The notes beneath the pieces are model-generated. The model did no database searches and had not been told where the DNA came from. It saw only the letters and a program-made list of their open reading frames with translations. 6,373 nucleotides of DNA from JBBSIG01 sp038232215 (GTDB lineage: Bacteria; Actinomycetota; Thermoleophilia; Gaiellales; Gaiellaceae). Numbering within the stretch: position 1 is the stretch's first letter; each line of letters begins with the position of its first letter. The stretch covers positions 1 to 6,373 of the forward strand of contig JBBSIG010000156.1 of NCBI GenBank assembly GCA_038232215.1, given 5' to 3'. This document shows, piece by piece, positions 5,549-6,373 of the stretch. The position numbers and the translations under genes were made by a program.

Positions 5549-5568
5549 GGCCGAGAAGCATCTCGGCC
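5549..5568. terminator. Perfect 8-base-stem hairpin downstream of the ylbL-like gene
   Basis: GGCCGAGA (5549-5556) and TCTCGGCC (5561-5568) flank a 4-base loop. It is 53 bases beyond the ylbL-like stop codon on the minus strand and could end that transcript. The following minus-strand bases are C/T-mixed rather than a T-tract. It also sits directly upstream of the TATGAT candidate, so it could instead be an operator for the small gene. Confidence 0.45.
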
Positions 5569-5620
5569 GACGAAAAACGCCCACTTTCCGGGACTTTCGA
5601 ATCGGCCCTCGCAAGCCTCG

Positions 5621-6373
5621 CTAGCCCGGCTCGGGCAGCGTTGCCAAGGCTCGCAACGCCTGTTGAAAAGTTGACACAGGGATGATCCTCACGTCATGCG
5701 CATAGCGCCGAGCTTCCGCTGCGTTTTCCCCAGCCGGGACGAGAAAGACGTCGATCTTGCTCCGCTCGACCCCGATCGTCTTCTGCCGAACTCCGCCGAT
5801 CGGGACGATTCGGCCGTCGAGCTCGATCGCCCCCGTGGCGGCCACGCGACGCCCCCGGTCGACGTCGCGCCCCAGCTCCTCCAGCACGTCGAGCGCGAAG
5901 GCGAGACCGGCCGAGGGCCCGCCGATCGCCCCGACCTGGATGCGCACCGGCACGGGCAGCCGGATGTCCGAGACCTGCTCGACGAAGATCCCGAGGATCG
6001 GCCGCGCCCCTCGCTCCGGGTCGGCGGCCGTCCGGACGTCGACCCGACGGAGCTCGCCGTCGCGCCGCACGCCGAGCTGAACGGTCGTTCCCACCGGCCG
6101 GCGGCCGACGAGCCGACGGAGATCCGCCGTCGTCAGGACCTTTCGTCCGTCGACGGAGGTGAGGAGGTCTGCGGCCTGGAGCTTCCCGGACGAGGGGCCT
6201 CCCTTGCGCACGAGGTCGACGAGGACGCCCGTCGGCTGCGCACGCACCTTGTACCCGAGCTCGCGCAGCGCCACCGCGGCGGCGACCTCCTGCGAGCGGC
6301 TCATCTCGTTTCGATCGACCTTCCGGCGCACCGCCTCGCTCACCCCGGGAGGACGCACGGCGTGGACGGGCAC
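5621..6373 (-). CDS. YlbL-like PDZ and Lon-protease-domain protein, N-terminus outside the window
   Basis: The C-terminal 250 residues of a membrane-associated serine protease; the gene runs off the right edge. B. subtilis YlbL is about 340 residues, so about 90 residues with the N-terminal membrane anchor are probably missing. The visible part begins with a linker containing the family-like segment EMSRSQEVAAAVALRELGY (23-41). A PDZ domain follows (about 45-115: PTGVLVDLVRKGGPSSGKLQ, then DLLTSVDGRKV). A Lon-type S16 peptidase domain follows (about 125-245). The catalytic Ser is S154 in IGGPSAGLAF and the catalytic Lys is K198 in GGVRQK; their 44-residue separation suits a Lon Ser-Lys dyad. 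GAIELDGRIVPIGGV (181-195) is the conserved strand before the Lys. Both catalytic residues are intact, so it should be active. No ATPase domain is present, as expected for this family. Substrates are unknown; a cell-envelope quality-control role is inferred from the family. Confidence 0.93.
   Translation of the reverse strand: MPVHAVRPPGVSEAVRRKVDRNEMSRSQEVAAAVALRELGYKVRAQPTGVLVDLVRKGGPSSGKLQAADLLTSVDGRKVLTTADLRRLVGRRPVGTTVQLGVRRDGELRRVDVRTAADPERGARPILGIFVEQVSDIRLPVPVRIQVGAIGGPSAGLAFALDVLEELGRDVDRGRRVAATGAIELDGRIVPIGGVRQKTIGVERSKIDVFLVPAGENAAEARRYAHDVRIIPVSTFQQALRALATLPEPG

Noticed and set aside
4293..5561. A 422-codon minus-strand frame across the aminotransferase
   Set aside because: It is antisense to an enzyme with all catalytic residues intact and has Arg/Glu-rich shadow composition. 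It also overlaps the better-supported small Cys-rich gene in another frame.
5583..5598. Direct repeat ACTTTC at a 10-base step
   Set aside because: Only six bases repeated twice and not near a likely promoter of either neighbour; too weak to interpret.
5585..5610. TTCGAATC resembling a tRNA T-loop
   Set aside because: The flanking bases do not form a T stem, and there is no acceptor or anticodon arm around it.

Overview
This is a very GC-rich window with dense, overlapping genes. The gene content is a sucCD operon, a YlbL-type PDZ/Lon-like protease, a CapA-type metallophosphatase and a 59-residue four-cysteine protein. Together with TANNNT-like hexamers just before start codons, this fits an actinobacterium, possibly the deep-branching Thermoleophilia type. 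That placement is inferred from composition and gene content, not from a marker gene.

Layout. Positions 32-2696 (+) hold a tightly packed operon: sucC, a class I SAM-dependent methyltransferase and sucD. sucC overlaps the methyltransferase by 4 bases (ATGA), and the methyltransferase overlaps sucD by 1 base (TGATG). The two succinyl-CoA synthetase subunits are therefore separated by an unrelated enzyme that is probably co-translated with them. Positions 2680-3888 (-) hold a secreted or membrane-anchored CapA/PgsA-like phosphoesterase whose 3' end overlaps the 3' end of sucD by 17 bases. Positions 3889-4181 are a divergent intergenic region rich in inverted repeats and short repeated motifs, with candidate promoter elements. 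Positions 4182-5297 (+) hold a fold-type I PLP aminotransferase of the LysN/ARO8-like group. Positions 5308-5487 (-) hold a small Cys-rich gene that is easily missed. Positions 5621-6373 (-) hold the C-terminal 250 residues of a YlbL-like PDZ plus Lon-protease-domain protein, whose start lies beyond the right edge.

How they fit together. SucC and SucD form one TCA-cycle enzyme, and the methyltransferase between them has no evident role in it. The other genes look like single housekeeping or envelope genes rather than one pathway. I see no phage, insertion sequence, CRISPR array, tRNA or rRNA, and no clear multi-gene novel system. The points most worth following up are the methyltransferase inside sucCD, the small Cys-rich protein, and the repeat-rich divergent intergenic region.
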